DNA from: an uncultured Amylibacter sp.
GTDB taxonomy: Bacteria; Pseudomonadota; Alphaproteobacteria; Rhodobacterales; Rhodobacteraceae
Assembly: GCA_905181935.1 (NCBI GenBank)
Contig: CAJIZV010000004.1
Span: forward strand, 124,001-188,000
Length of the DNA stretch: 64,000 bases
Direction: 5' to 3'
Part shown: in pieces, positions 9,740-19,694 of the stretch
Position numbering within the stretch: position 1 is the stretch's first letter
Layout: each line of letters starts with the position of its first letter
Notes under the pieces: generated by a model
Seen by the model: only the letters and a program-made list of their open reading frames with translations
Databases searched by the model: none
Told to the model about the DNA's origin: nothing
Program-made: the position numbers and the translations under genes

Positions 9740-10068
9740 GAGTATGTTATTTAGTATATCTATTGCTATAATATTTTAAAATATATGAAATTCTAAAGAA
9801 ATTTTAGCATTTACAGCCTTTAATCCATCATTCGTTGATATAAAAAGCTATATAAATAAATGTATAATACTTGGTAAAAAAATTTAATATTTAAATTCTT
9901 CATAATCGCAATACATGCTTATATAGACGTCTTTACAACACGTTCTGCAAAATTATAATTACATTGGATGCAAAGTATTTTGAGGCAAGTATGTCGGCTT
10001 TTGCTGTTTTATTAAAATTAACTTAAATTCCATTGTATAACTATCGTTTTGCAGTTTAAAACACTCAT
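9740..10068. other. AT-rich intergenic region upstream of ispH
   Basis: This 329-base gap is very AT-rich in its first half. No convincing ORF, tRNA or terminator is visible. It should contain the ispH promoter, but no -35/-10 pair stands out from the background. Confidence 0.5.
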
Positions 10069-11019
10069 ATGACAAAACCAGCTTTAGACCTTTACCTAGC
10101 AGCGCCACGCGGATTTTGTGCCGGAGTGGACCGTGCTATTAAAATAGTTGAAATGGCATTAGAAAAATGGGGTGCTCCCATTTTTGTCCGCCATGAAATT
10201 GTTCATAATAAATATGTTGTAGATGAATTAAGAGCGAAGGGCGCCATATTTGTGGAAGAACTCGAAGAGTGCCCAAATGATCGGCCTGTTATTTTTTCGG
10301 CTCATGGTGTCCCAAAATCAGTTCCAGCCGCTGCACAAGCTCGTAAAATGGTATTTATTGACGCTACCTGCCCACTGGTAAGCAAAGTTCATATTGAAGC
10401 AGAGCGCCATTACTCAAATGGATTACAAATGGTAATGATTGGCCATCAGGGCCATCCAGAAACTATAGGCACAATGGGGCAACTACCCAAGGGTGAAGTG
10501 CTTTTAGTAGAAACAACCAAAGACGTATTAAATATATCCCCCCGCAATTCTGACCAATTAGCTTATATTACTCAAACAACCTTGTCAGTTGATGATACCA
10601 TTGAAATTGTTTCTGCACTTAAGACACGCTTTCCAAATATTGTTGGCCCACATAAAGAAGATATTTGCTATGCAACTACAAATCGCCAAGAAGCCGTTAA
10701 ATCAGTCGCACCAAAAGTTGACGCATTATTAGTTATTGGTGCTCCAAACTCTTCTAACTCAAAACGCTTAGTAGAGGTCGGTAAATCATCTGGATGTGCC
10801 TATTCCCAAATGGTACAACGTGCATCAGATATAGACTGGCGTGCATTAAGTGGCATAAAGTCAATTGGAATAACAGCAGGAGCTTCAGCTCCAGAAATAT
10901 TAATAAATGAAGTAATATCAGCAATAACAGATCGCTATGACGTAACACAAAAAATTGTTGAAACTGCCGTAGAAAATATTGAATTCAAAGTACCACGCAT
11001 ATTACGCGAAAAAATATGA
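10069..11019 (+). CDS. ispH: 4-hydroxy-3-methylbut-2-enyl diphosphate reductase
   Basis: A 316-residue [4Fe-4S] enzyme for the last step of the MEP isoprenoid pathway, producing IPP and DMAPP. The three cluster cysteines are visible in [12 protein letters not shown] (Cys17), [11 protein letters not shown] and [10 protein letters not shown]. The substrate-binding blocks [40 protein letters not shown] and [10 protein letters not shown] are all present, and ITAGASAPE closes the active site. DUF3429 overlaps its end by four bases, so transcription probably continues into the following genes. Confidence 0.96.
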   Translation: MTKPALDLYLAAPRGFCAGVDRAIKIVEMALEKWGAPIFVRHEIVHNKYVVDELRAKGAIFVEELEECPNDRPVIFSAHGVPKSVPAAAQARKMVFIDATCPLVSKVHIEAERHYSNGLQMVMIGHQGHPETIGTMGQLPKGEVLLVETTKDVLNISPRNSDQLAYITQTTLSVDDTIEIVSALKTRFPNIVGPHKEDICYATTNRQEAVKSVAPKVDALLVIGAPNSSNSKRLVEVGKSSGCAYSQMVQRASDIDWRALSGIKSIGITAGASAPEILINEVISAITDRYDVTQKIVETAVENIEFKVPRILREKI

Positions 11020-11498
11020 AACACAAAGTTCCAATGCCCGCAAAAGTATTAGGTACTTTAGGTTTAATACCATTTTTTATTGCACTTTTCTCAAGTTTCC
11101 ATATCACTCTTGATACGCTATTAAGTAATACTATAAATATAAACAGCGCTCATCTTCAGCTAAATTACTCAATAATTATCTTATGTTTTATGGCTGGATC
11201 TTTCTGGGGATTTTCGGCTAATGCAAAGATTCAGAAACCATTTCTCTATATTATTTCTGTTTTGCCTACTCTTTATATCCTAGGAACTTTATTATTTCCA
11301 AGTCAATATCAATTCATAATAATTGGTATTGGTTTTGCTTTTCTTCTACCTATTGATATTTATTTTAAATTACTTGGCATGGCCCCACTTTGGTGGCTCC
11401 GCTTGCGAATCCCCCTTACGCTTACTGTCATTATAATTTTAACATTATTTCAATTTAGGTTTTTTATAGCAACCATGTTTGGAAATAATTTTGGATAA
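11016..11498 (+). CDS. DUF3429 family membrane protein
   Basis: A 160-residue hydrophobic protein with about five membrane helices, matching DUF3429 by overall pattern ([15 protein letters not shown] at the start, [12 protein letters not shown] in the middle, a [13 protein letters not shown] segment near the end). Function is unknown. The ATG overlaps the ispH stop (ATGA), and the next gene starts inside its 3' end, so it lies in a tight ispH-DUF3429-methyltransferase-rnhA cluster. Confidence 0.8.
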   Translation: MKHKVPMPAKVLGTLGLIPFFIALFSSFHITLDTLLSNTININSAHLQLNYSIIILCFMAGSFWGFSANAKIQKPFLYIISVLPTLYILGTLLFPSQYQFIIIGIGFAFLLPIDIYFKLLGMAPLWWLRLRIPLTLTVIIILTLFQFRFFIATMFGNNFG

Positions 11499-12084
11499 AA
11501 AAACTATCGCATACTACAATTCATCCGCACAAGTTTATCTTGATAAAATAAGTCGAGAAAAACCTGATAGTGACTTACAGTCATTTATTGCAGCTACCCC
11601 ACTGGGAGGGGATGTATTAGACTTGGGTTGTGGTCCAGGCAACTCAGCCGCAATGATGCGTGCAGCTGGGCTAACTGTTTATGCCAGTGATGGCAGCTTA
11701 GAAATGGTACACATTGCAGCCAAACACTTTGATATTAATGCAGTACATGCAAGTTTCAATGAGCTCGATGATATAAAGAAATATAACTCAATATGGGCTA
11801 ACTTCTCTCTTTTACATGCCCCACGTGGCGAAATGCCGTCAAATTTATCTCGTATTTTCACTGCACTCAAACCAAGCGGTTATTTACACCTTGGCTTAAA
11901 AATCGGTAATGGCGAAAAACGTGATAAATTAGGTCGAAACTACACATTTTATCAACCAGACGAATTAAGGTCTTTATTAATTTCTGCAGGTTTTACCCCC
12001 CACTCACAGCGCATCGATACAAATGGAACTATTTCAATGACTGGTGCACTTGAACCATTTATGATTGTGACAGCTTATGCCTAA
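11479..12084 (+). CDS. Class I SAM-dependent methyltransferase
   Basis: A protein of about 200 residues with the Rossmann-fold motif [13 protein letters not shown], the acidic end of strand 2 in YASDGS, and the motif IV-like segment [12 protein letters not shown]. It resembles small-molecule or rRNA methyltransferases; the substrate cannot be told from sequence. The start is uncertain: the TTG at 11479 and the TTG at 11491 are both possible, and both fall inside the end of DUF3429. It overlaps rnhA by eight bases. Confidence 0.85.
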   Translation: MEIILDKKTIAYYNSSAQVYLDKISREKPDSDLQSFIAATPLGGDVLDLGCGPGNSAAMMRAAGLTVYASDGSLEMVHIAAKHFDINAVHASFNELDDIKKYNSIWANFSLLHAPRGEMPSNLSRIFTALKPSGYLHLGLKIGNGEKRDKLGRNYTFYQPDELRSLLISAGFTPHSQRIDTNGTISMTGALEPFMIVTAYA

Positions 12085-12532
12085 ACTATATGCTTATACT
12101 GACGGTGCATGCTCTGGAAACCCAGGCCCAGGTGGTTGGGGTGTCTTACTCCTTGCAAAAGATGGTGAAACCACCATGAAAACCCGAAGTCTATCAGGTG
12201 GCTGCGCTGAAACTACAAATAATCAAATGGAACTAACCGCTGCAATTATGGCCTTAGACGCTTTAGAACGGCCAAGTTCAATTACTATTGTTACAGACAG
12301 CTCATATGTCAAAGATGGTATAACAAAATGGATCCTTAGTTGGAAAAAAAATGGATGGAAAACCGCAGCAAAGAAAGCAGTAAAAAACGAAGAGCTTTGG
12401 AAGAAGTTAGATATTGCCACACAACGCCATGAAGTTTCTTGGGAATGGATCAAAGGACATGCCGGTCACGTAGAAAATGAAGAAGCAGATGAATTAGCGC
12501 GTAATGGTATGGCGCCATTTAAATCTAAATAA
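12077..12532 (+). CDS. rnhA: Ribonuclease HI
   Basis: A 151-residue RNase HI that cleaves the RNA strand of RNA:DNA hybrids. The four catalytic acidic residues are in [16 protein letters not shown] (Asp8), [11 protein letters not shown] (Glu), [12 protein letters not shown] (Asp), and the last Asp in [14 protein letters not shown], which also supplies the active-site His. The Lys-rich handle region [16 protein letters not shown] is present. It overlaps the preceding methyltransferase and ends 25 bases from the convergent fmt. Confidence 0.96.
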   Translation: MPKLYAYTDGACSGNPGPGGWGVLLLAKDGETTMKTRSLSGGCAETTNNQMELTAAIMALDALERPSSITIVTDSSYVKDGITKWILSWKKNGWKTAAKKAVKNEELWKKLDIATQRHEVSWEWIKGHAGHVENEEADELARNGMAPFKSK

Positions 12533-12557
12533 AGTAAACTAAACAACTATAGAAATT

Positions 12558-13460
12558 CTACAAAGTTTTTCCAATCGGCAATGAATAACCCTGAATGAAA
12601 GCCTCAGCTTTCATAGCATCTTTGCCAGGACGTTGTAGATTGGTTAATGCGACTGCACCTGTTTGACAGGCAACAGATACTTGATCAATTATTTCGCCAT
12701 TATTACCAAAACCATCTACGACATGACTCATTAAAACTTTTATTCGCTGATCTCCATCATTAAACCATGCACCAGGAAATGGTGACAAACCACGAATATG
12801 ACAATCAACCTCTTGCGCAGAACCTGACCAATTAATCTGTGCCTCAGCTTTTTTAATTTTATGAGCATAAATAATACCCTCAAGAGCCTGTGGCTTAACT
12901 TCAAGGTCATTCAAGCGAGCCAAGGCATCAACTATACTCAATGCACCAATAACAGCTAAGCGATCATGTAAAGTGGCAGTAGTATCAGTTTCTAATATAC
13001 TTACTTCCTCACTAAGAAGCACTGCGCCTGTATCAAGACCAGAATCCATTTGCATAATGCAAATTCCAGTTGTCTTATCCCCTGCCATAACAGCACGGTG
13101 AATCGGTGCAGCTCCACGCCACCTAGGTAAAAGGCTAGCATGAATATTCAAACATCCTTGATGTGTAGATTCTAATATGATTTGAGGTAATATCAATCCA
13201 TACGCCACAACAATTGCAATATCTGCATTTAATGCAGCAAAATCAGTGACTGCTTGGTTAGTATTAAAATTAATTGGATGTTTTACATTTAACCCCAAAA
13301 CATTTGCACGTTGATGAACTGGAGAAAGGCGATCTTTTTTACCACGCCCTGCTGGCCGTGGAGGCTGGCAATAAACCGAAACAATTTCATGCCCTGCATC
13401 TATTATTGCATTCAAAATAGGCACTGAAAAATTTGGCGTGCCCATAAAAATTATACGCAT
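12558..13460 (-). CDS. fmt: Methionyl-tRNA formyltransferase
   Basis: A 300-residue enzyme that formylates initiator Met-tRNA from 10-formyl-THF. The N-terminal domain has [16 protein letters not shown] and the catalytic block [19 protein letters not shown] with the Asn/His pair and the SLLP loop, then [17 protein letters not shown]. The C-terminal tRNA-binding OB domain follows from about residue 205. Its start overlaps the stop of the def-like gene by one base (TAATG), so def, the def-like gene and fmt form one translationally coupled set for the N-formyl cycle. Confidence 0.95.
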   Translation of the reverse strand: MRIIFMGTPNFSVPILNAIIDAGHEIVSVYCQPPRPAGRGKKDRLSPVHQRANVLGLNVKHPINFNTNQAVTDFAALNADIAIVVAYGLILPQIILESTHQGCLNIHASLLPRWRGAAPIHRAVMAGDKTTGICIMQMDSGLDTGAVLLSEEVSILETDTTATLHDRLAVIGALSIVDALARLNDLEVKPQALEGIIYAHKIKKAEAQINWSGSAQEVDCHIRGLSPFPGAWFNDGDQRIKVLMSHVVDGFGNNGEIIDQVSVACQTGAVALTNLQRPGKDAMKAEAFIQGYSLPIGKTL

Positions 13461-13969
13461 TAAATCAATCCTTGTTTTGCTAGCTTTTGCGACTTGATAA
13501 TTAACATTTTTCGCTTCACCTTACTTAAATGATCAAAAAACATTACCCCATTTAAATGATCAATTTGATGTTGAATAGAAGTAGCCCAAAGTCCAACAAA
13601 ATCACGTTCAATTTGTACAGAATTCTCATCCATAAACCCTACAGTAACAGCTCGAGGTCGCTTTATATTAGCCCATACCCCAGGCAAGTTCGGACTACCC
13701 TCTTGATGTTCAACCATTACTGCTGAAGCGTGTAATATTACCGGGTTTGCCATGGATACAGGTTTATCCCTTCCATCACCAGCATCTACTACAGCTAGCG
13801 CCCGAGTGATCCCAATCTGACAGGCAGCAAGGCCAACCCCGGGCATATCATACATGCTATCAAACATATCACGCCAAATCTTACGCTCTAAATCACTAAT
13901 AGATACAACTGGATTACACTTAATCATCAATCGCTTATCTGGAAATTTAATAAACGTATGAATTGCCAT
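13460..13969 (-). CDS. Peptide-deformylase-like protein lacking catalytic residues
   Basis: A 169-residue protein clearly homologous to its neighbour Def but with an altered active site. The glycine motif reads GVGLAACQ (44-51, usual GxGLAAPQ). The EGCLS box reads EGSPN, so the metal-ligand Cys is Ser92. The HExDH box reads HQIDH, so the catalytic Glu is Gln135; both His ligands (134, 138) remain. It cannot be a normal deformylase. The frame is intact and it is coupled by TAATG junctions to def and fmt, which argues for a maintained protein, perhaps a regulatory or partner subunit. That role is inference. Confidence 0.85.
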   Translation of the reverse strand: MAIHTFIKFPDKRLMIKCNPVVSISDLERKIWRDMFDSMYDMPGVGLAACQIGITRALAVVDAGDGRDKPVSMANPVILHASAVMVEHQEGSPNLPGVWANIKRPRAVTVGFMDENSVQIERDFVGLWATSIQHQIDHLNGVMFFDHLSKVKRKMLIIKSQKLAKQGLI

Positions 13970-14487
13970 TAACTACGGACCAATTCTTTTTTTAATTTTA
14001 CCATCTTTTTAGTCATCATAGATCGTTTCATCCGAGTTAAGTGATCTATAAATAAAACACCATTCAGATGATCCAATTCATGTTGAGCACATGTTGCCCA
14101 AAGACCATCAAACTGTTGTTCATGCGCTTTTCCCTGAATATCTAAAAATGACATCCTTACTTGTGAAGGGCGTTCAACATCATCAAATAATTCAGGCAAT
14201 GACAAACATCCTTCAGAATGCACATTTAAATCCTCTGATATCCAGGTTATTTGAGGGTTTATCAAAACTAATGGTTGGTCTTCAGCCTCACTTTCTGTGC
14301 AATCCATAACGAATAAGCGAGCCATAGAAGCCACTTGAGGGGCTGCCAATCCAACCCCAGGAGCATCGTACATAGTTTCAATCATTGAATTTGCTAATTT
14401 TTGAATTTTTGTATCAACATCAAGTACTGGTTCACAGACTTTTTTCAAGCGTGGGTCAGGGTGTAAAAGAATTGGCAATAAAGACAT
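13969..14487 (-). CDS. def: Peptide deformylase
   Basis: A 172-residue Fe/Zn hydrolase that removes the formyl group from nascent proteins. All three family boxes are intact: GVGLAAPQ (residues 44-51), EGCLSLP with metal ligand Cys94, and HELDH with His136, catalytic Glu137 and His140. It is the first gene of the set def / def-like / fmt and shares one base with the next start. selO is divergent, 126 bases away. Confidence 0.96.
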   Translation of the reverse strand: MSLLPILLHPDPRLKKVCEPVLDVDTKIQKLANSMIETMYDAPGVGLAAPQVASMARLFVMDCTESEAEDQPLVLINPQITWISEDLNVHSEGCLSLPELFDDVERPSQVRMSFLDIQGKAHEQQFDGLWATCAQHELDHLNGVLFIDHLTRMKRSMMTKKMVKLKKELVRS

Positions 14488-14613
14488 AAATTCGATTTAT
14501 TGCAAACTAGATACGGGATCAAGTTAGAAGATCAAAAATTTAGTTCTAATTAGCAGGTTCTTATAAAAATTTGATATAAATAACTTAATGCTTATTTTAT
14601 TTAATTTTATCGT

Positions 14614-16110
14614 GTGAAACTCATGATACAGCGCCTTCCACCTACCAAAAATTTGAGGCATAGTCACCAAATGAAATTTGATAACACATACTTTCGAGAC
14701 CTAGAAGGTTTCTACGCCTCATGCGATGCAGTAATTCCAGTTAATCCTAAGCTCATTAAGTTTAATAACACTCTTGCTAATGAACTTGGGTTAGACATCA
14801 CCAACCTTAACCTTACTGCCATCTGTTCTGGGGCCGTAAAACCTAATGGTGCAGAAACTTTGGCACAAGCATATGCCGGGCATCAATTTGGTAATTTTTC
14901 ACCACAGTTAGGTGATGGCCGTGCACTTTTATTAGGTGAAATTCTCACACCTTCAGGAGTTAGGTTCGACATACAATTAAAAGGTTCAGGCCCCACAGTA
15001 TTTTCCCGTAACGGCGATGGTAAGGCTGGGCTGGGCCCCGTTTTGAGAGAGTATTTGGTAGCAGAAGCAATGCATGCACTTGGTGTTCCTACAGCTAGGG
15101 CGTTAGCCGCAACTACTACTGGCGAACGCATCCAACGAGCAACAGCGCAAACAGGCGCTGTATTAACGCGCACAGCAAGCAGCCACATAAGAGTTGGTAC
15201 GTTCCAATTCTTTGCCGCACGCCAAGAAGTAGATAAACTTAGGCAACTGGCTGACTATACTATAAATCGTCACTATCCAGAAGCAACAAGGAGTGACAAT
15301 CCTTATTTAAAACTATTAGAATACGTCACGAATAATCAAGCATATCTAATATCAAAATGGATGGGTATTGGTTTTATTCACGGCGTAATGAATACTGATA
15401 ACGTCACGTTGTCAGGTGAAACTATTGATTATGGTCCTTGTGCATTTATGGATTATTATGATGCAAATGCAGTTTTTTCATCCATAGATAAACAAGGTCG
15501 CTACGCCTATTCTAATCAGCCAATATTAGCTCGCTGGAATGTTGCAAGATTAGCAGAAGCATTAATACCGCTAATTCATAAAGATGCTGATATCGCAATT
15601 GAAAAAGCTACCCAAATAATTAATAACTTCTCAAATATTTATGAATCTTATTGGCTAAAAGAAATGCGCCGTAAATTTGGATTTAAAACAAAGAAAAGTA
15701 ACGACACTGAATTATTCGATAGTTTCTTTGAAACTATGAAAAATAATATGGTTGATTTTACTCTTTCATTCCGTGCTCTCGCAGAACTTTCAGAAGGAAA
15801 CCCTATGCCTTTACGTAATCTTTACGTAAACTCTTCCGCAACTGATGGTTGGATCAAGACTTTCAAGATTAGGATCTTATCAGAAGTTGGAATAGCAAAA
15901 CGTATCCGTCAAGAAAATCCCATTTATACACCAAGAAACCACTTAGTTGAAGCAGCTATAAACGCTGCTGAAATAGATGGTGATTATGCACAGTTTGAAC
16001 AACTTTTAGAAATCATTACAAACCCATTTATTGATAAACCTGGTAAAGAAATATATGCAAAACCACCATTAATGATTGACCCAAATTATAAAACTTTTTG
16101 CGGTACTTAA
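14614..16110 (+). CDS. selO: SelO/YdiU family protein adenylyltransferase (AMPylator)
   Basis: A 498-residue pseudokinase-fold enzyme of the SelO family, which transfers AMP to protein hydroxyls in redox stress responses. Visible family blocks are YAGHQFGNFSPQLGDGRA, QLKGSGPTVFSRNGDGKAGLG, GVPTARALA, FIHGVMNTDNVTLSGETIDYGPCAFMD and, near the end, NPIYTPRNHLVEAAI. The C-terminus ends FCGT, so the Cys that replaces selenocysteine in non-Sec members is present near the tail. The first 19 residues before the internal Met (MKFDNTYF, ATG at 14671) are not family-like, so the true start may be 14671. Confidence 0.92.
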   Translation: MKLMIQRLPPTKNLRHSHQMKFDNTYFRDLEGFYASCDAVIPVNPKLIKFNNTLANELGLDITNLNLTAICSGAVKPNGAETLAQAYAGHQFGNFSPQLGDGRALLLGEILTPSGVRFDIQLKGSGPTVFSRNGDGKAGLGPVLREYLVAEAMHALGVPTARALAATTTGERIQRATAQTGAVLTRTASSHIRVGTFQFFAARQEVDKLRQLADYTINRHYPEATRSDNPYLKLLEYVTNNQAYLISKWMGIGFIHGVMNTDNVTLSGETIDYGPCAFMDYYDANAVFSSIDKQGRYAYSNQPILARWNVARLAEALIPLIHKDADIAIEKATQIINNFSNIYESYWLKEMRRKFGFKTKKSNDTELFDSFFETMKNNMVDFTLSFRALAELSEGNPMPLRNLYVNSSATDGWIKTFKIRILSEVGIAKRIRQENPIYTPRNHLVEAAINAAEIDGDYAQFEQLLEIITNPFIDKPGKEIYAKPPLMIDPNYKTFCGT

Positions 16111-16163
16111 ACTAACTTTCTGTGACGGGTTACATAAATAACATAGCACCAAGGACTTGCACC

Positions 16164-17330
16164 ATGAATTTTGATAAAAAAATTAATCGTATTAATACTC
16201 ATTCTGTCAAATGGGAAATGATGCAACCATACTACGGAGTAGATCCTAAAATTGGCACTCCAATGTGGGTAGCGGATATGGATTTTGAACCTCCAAAAGA
16301 AGTACATGATGCATTAGCAGTTATGGCTAATCAGGGTATTTATGGATATTATGGTAACGATGAAAATTATCGCAATTCAATCACAGGATGGATGGCTCGC
16401 CGTCATGGTTGGAAAGTAAATCCTTCAGATATTTTCACGACACATGGCTTAGTAAATGGCACCGCTTTATGTGTACAATCGTTTACCGAAGTAGGTGATA
16501 GTGTTGTTTTATTCACACCGGTATACCACGCATTTTCTAGAGTGATAAAAGCAGCCGGTCGTAAAGTAATTGAATGCAAGTTAGCAATAAAAAATGGCCG
16601 CTACAAAATGGATTTCGATGCTTATGACAAGCAAATGGATGGTAGTGCAAAAATGGTCATTTTGTGTTCTCCTCACAATCCAGGTGGACGAGTATGGACA
16701 GTTAGTGAACTAAAAGAGGTGGCAACATTTGCTGAACGTTATAATTTAATCTTAATATCTGACGAAATTCATCATGATATTACATTTGAAACTAAACATA
16801 TAACCATGCCCATTGCTGCGCCAGAAATATCAGACCGTTTAGTGATGATGACTGCAGCCACAAAAACATTTAATATCGCAGGCTGCCACACAGGTAATGT
16901 TATTATTGCAGATAAAAAACTTAAAGCACGATTCTCAACTATAATGGAAGCCACAGGCACATCAGCCAATTCTTTCGGGCTTTATATGACACAAGCTGCT
17001 TACTCTTTTGGCGACAAATGGGTGGACTCACTATGTAAATATTTAGATGATAATCGAAAAATTCTTGATGCGACCATAGCTAGAATTCCAGGCCTACAAT
17101 CTATGCCAATGGAGGCAACATATTTATCTTGGGTAGATTTTTCAGGTACCGGAATGCCCAAATCAGAATATATAGATCGCGTCCAGAAAAAAGCGCACAT
17201 TGCAGCAAGTCATGGAGAAACATTTGGAGCTGGGGGCGAAACATTCTTGAGGTTTAACTTTGCTACTCAGCGTACAGAATTAATTAAAGCAATGGCACGT
17301 CTTGAGAATGCATTTAGCGACTTACAATAA
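16164..17330 (+). CDS. PatB/MalY-type aminotransferase class I/II (cystathionine beta-lyase-like)
   Basis: A 388-residue fold-type I PLP enzyme. The PatB/MalY pattern is seen in MWVADMDFEPPKEV, YGYYG, the VILCSPHNPGGRVW block, LISDEIHHDI (PLP-contacting Asp) and the Schiff-base lysine in TAATKTFNIAGCHTGN. Such enzymes cleave cystathionine or cysteine C-S bonds; the exact substrate is not certain. I chose the ATG at 16164, which has AAGGA eight bases upstream; the frame also opens at 16122, but that extension is not family-like. accA follows 71 bases downstream. Confidence 0.9.
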   Translation: MNFDKKINRINTHSVKWEMMQPYYGVDPKIGTPMWVADMDFEPPKEVHDALAVMANQGIYGYYGNDENYRNSITGWMARRHGWKVNPSDIFTTHGLVNGTALCVQSFTEVGDSVVLFTPVYHAFSRVIKAAGRKVIECKLAIKNGRYKMDFDAYDKQMDGSAKMVILCSPHNPGGRVWTVSELKEVATFAERYNLILISDEIHHDITFETKHITMPIAAPEISDRLVMMTAATKTFNIAGCHTGNVIIADKKLKARFSTIMEATGTSANSFGLYMTQAAYSFGDKWVDSLCKYLDDNRKILDATIARIPGLQSMPMEATYLSWVDFSGTGMPKSEYIDRVQKKAHIAASHGETFGAGGETFLRFNFATQRTELIKAMARLENAFSDLQ

Positions 17331-17401
17331 AGCTTGGGCGTTGCAATTAGTCTAATATTTAGCCATACATAACTTAACGTAAATCTACAAAGATACTATT
17401 A

Positions 17402-18361
17402 ATGCAAAACTATCTTGAATTTGAAAAACCACTTGCAGAAATTGAAGGCAAAGCAGCTGAATTACGCGCTATGGCTGAAAAATCTGAAGATGATGTAGAT
17501 CTAGAGGCAGAAGCTAGCGCTCTTGATAAAAAAGCGCAAAGCATGTTGGCTGAATTATATAAAAATTTAAATCCTTGGCGAAAATGCCAAGTTGCGCGAC
17601 ATCAAGATCGTCCACATTGCAAAGATTATATTCGCGAACTGTTCACTGAGTACACACCACTTCAAGGCGACCGAAACTTCGCTGATGATGCCGCTGTAAT
17701 GGGTGGTTTGGCTCGATTTAAAGATCAAGCTATTGTAGTCATTGGGCATGAAAAAGGTTCCGATACCAACAGTCGAATAAAACGTAATTTTGGCATGGCA
17801 CGACCTGAAGGATATAGAAAAGCTATTCGTTTGATGGAAATGGCCAACAAATTTGGCTTACCCATCATTACCTTAGTTGACACACCAGGAGCATATCCAG
17901 GAAAAGGTGCTGAGGAGCGTGGGCAGTCAGAAGCAATTGCCCGTTCTACTGAAAAATGTCTTCAAGTGCGTGTTCCTTTAATTTCAATTATAACTGGCGA
18001 AGGTGGTTCAGGTGGAGCAGTTGCTTTTGCTACAGCAGACAGATTACTTATGTTAGAGCATTCTGTTTATTCTGTTATTTCTCCAGAGGGTTGCGCTTCA
18101 ATTCTATGGAAAAATCCTGAAAAAATGCGTGAAGCCGCTGAAGCACTTCGTCTCACTGCGCAGGACTTAAAGAAGCTAGGTGTTGCAGACAAAATTATGC
18201 CAGAACCACTCGGTGGGGCTCAACGCAATCATGAGAAAACTTATGTAATTGTTAGCGATGCCATAACTGAAGCCCTCGCAGAGCTACAAGTTAAAAAACC
18301 TGACACATTAGTAAAAGAACGCCGTAAAAAATTCTTAGACTTAGGTGAGAAATCACTGTGA
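17402..18361 (+). CDS. accA: Acetyl-CoA carboxylase carboxyltransferase subunit alpha
   Basis: A 319-residue subunit that, with AccD, transfers the carboxyl group from carboxybiotin to acetyl-CoA to make malonyl-CoA. The N-terminus [14 protein letters not shown] is typical; the crotonase-like core shows [55 protein letters not shown] and [11 protein letters not shown]. Length is normal. It lies downstream of the patB-like gene. accD is not in the window. Confidence 0.96.
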   Translation: MQNYLEFEKPLAEIEGKAAELRAMAEKSEDDVDLEAEASALDKKAQSMLAELYKNLNPWRKCQVARHQDRPHCKDYIRELFTEYTPLQGDRNFADDAAVMGGLARFKDQAIVVIGHEKGSDTNSRIKRNFGMARPEGYRKAIRLMEMANKFGLPIITLVDTPGAYPGKGAEERGQSEAIARSTEKCLQVRVPLISIITGEGGSGGAVAFATADRLLMLEHSVYSVISPEGCASILWKNPEKMREAAEALRLTAQDLKKLGVADKIMPEPLGGAQRNHEKTYVIVSDAITEALAELQVKKPDTLVKERRKKFLDLGEKSL

Positions 18362-18456
18362 TTTAGATATTGAATTTCATTCAAACGCCTAAATAAAGTT
18401 TAATTTTTTAGCTTTAAACAAACTATTTATTAAAGTTTTATTGCTATATTTGTATT

Positions 18457-18770
18457 TTAAGCACCAATTATCAACATAACTGCAATTCGAAGATCAAGTA
18501 CAATATTCTTCAGACTGTCTATTCAATTACTACTTCACCAATCTGGTAATAATAATATTCTTTCATCAAGTTCATAAACTATTTTTCCATTTTCACCTCG
18601 AGGGCTAGCACCTTCCCCATCAGGGCAACAGTTGCTCATGTACATAATACAGATTCATCAATCCATTGGCGATATTTTGGTGTGATACGATTTTATACCT
18701 TACGTAAAAAAACCACACTCGGGGGGGCATAAATTACTTCTAATTCTTTAATAGATCTTACAGTATCCAT
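18457..18770 (-). pseudogene. Decayed PPOX (pyridoxamine 5'-phosphate oxidase-like, FMN-binding) gene
   Basis: Reading the minus strand from the ATG at 18770 gives VRSIKELEVIYAPPS, then after an in-frame TAA RITPKYRQWIDES, a TGA, a frameshift, PDGEGASPRGENGK and ERILLLPDW, then further TGA codons and IDSLKNIVLDLRIAVMLI up to a TAA at 18457-18459. These blocks, in this order, match the N-terminal two thirds of the flavin-binding family I know as the DR_2398/MSMEG_1061 type. At least four stops and one frameshift break it, several of them consistent with CGA-to-TGA changes. The C-terminal third is gone. It lies eight bases downstream of plsC on the same strand. Confidence 0.8.
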
Positions 18771-18777
18771 ACGCAAT

Positions 18778-19503
18778 TTATTTCCCGGGAAATCCCACCT
18801 CAGCCATCAATCGGTCAGATGCTTTTTCTATTTTTTCTTGCATATAATTAACAAATTCTTTTGTTTCTAAATTAGTAGGGACTTCGTCTAAATATTCTAA
18901 AATTACAGTCCCTCGCTTTCGAAGCAAACTATGTTTTGGCCAAAACATCCCAACATTAGTGGCTGCCAAAACACATCTTCGGTCCATTCTTTGGCATATA
19001 ACCGCTGCACCAACTTTATAAGGCATCTCTACACCAGGTGCCACACGAGTACCTTGAGGATAAATGACTAACTGAGTATCTCCATGGTACTTTTGAAGCC
19101 CCGCCATCATTTGTGATACAGCTTTTGCTTTTTGTCCCCGCCTTACAGGGGCAGTTCCTAATCTTTTTCCATAAAACCCTATAATCGGGAAATATGTAAG
19201 TTCTTGCTTCATCACATAATTCACATTTTTCAAATAGTAAGCATGTAATATAACGTCAAAAAAGCTTTGATGTTTCGAGGCTACCACAACATTACCCGTT
19301 GGAATTTTCCCTCGTTGTTCGACTTTCAGCCCACAAATAGCCCAAGCAAGCCATATAACAGATCCAGCAAAATTTCTAACAACCCAATAAGTTGCCCTTC
19401 GAGATAAGAGCGTCGGTATTGCTCCTAAAACCGCAAATAAGACCATTGATAAATACATAGAAACAATAAAAATTAAAGATAATATAAACTGGATAACAAT
19501 CAT
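18778..19503 (-). CDS. plsC: 1-acyl-sn-glycerol-3-phosphate acyltransferase (PlsC-like)
   Basis: A 241-residue membrane-associated acyltransferase that makes phosphatidic acid from lysophosphatidic acid. An N-terminal hydrophobic region (about residues 1-60) is followed by the catalytic HX4D motif in SKHQSFFDVI, the substrate-binding region GTAPVRRG and the YPQGTRVAPG motif. Length is normal for the short PlsC class. It is divergent from the zinc-ribbon gene, with 191 bases between the starts, and is followed directly by the PPOX pseudogene. Confidence 0.9.
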   Translation of the reverse strand: MIVIQFILSLIFIVSMYLSMVLFAVLGAIPTLLSRRATYWVVRNFAGSVIWLAWAICGLKVEQRGKIPTGNVVVASKHQSFFDVILHAYYLKNVNYVMKQELTYFPIIGFYGKRLGTAPVRRGQKAKAVSQMMAGLQKYHGDTQLVIYPQGTRVAPGVEMPYKVGAAVICQRMDRRCVLAATNVGMFWPKHSLLRKRGTVILEYLDEVPTNLETKEFVNYMQEKIEKASDRLMAEVGFPGK

Positions 19504-19694
19504 TTAGATAATCCTTGTCATTAAAATTGAATAAATATCAAATAATTTAATAAGTTCTGAGTTGAAACGTTTTATTGTGGACTAGACTGTAAAGGAAAAT
19601 AGTGTAATTTTACTAGGTAGTTTGAGAATTCATTAAACCACTTGATACTTAGTTAATTACAATTATTCCAATAAAAAAGAATAAAGGGATAAAG

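Noticed and set aside
9900-10020. Possible peptide remnant in the gap before ispH
   Set aside because: Short open stretches on both strands gave no recognisable motif, and stops are frequent.
16080-16110. Selenocysteine codon at the SelO C-terminus
   Set aside because: The Cys near the end is encoded by TGC and the gene ends in TAA (FCGT then stop). No UGA or SECIS-like element is present.
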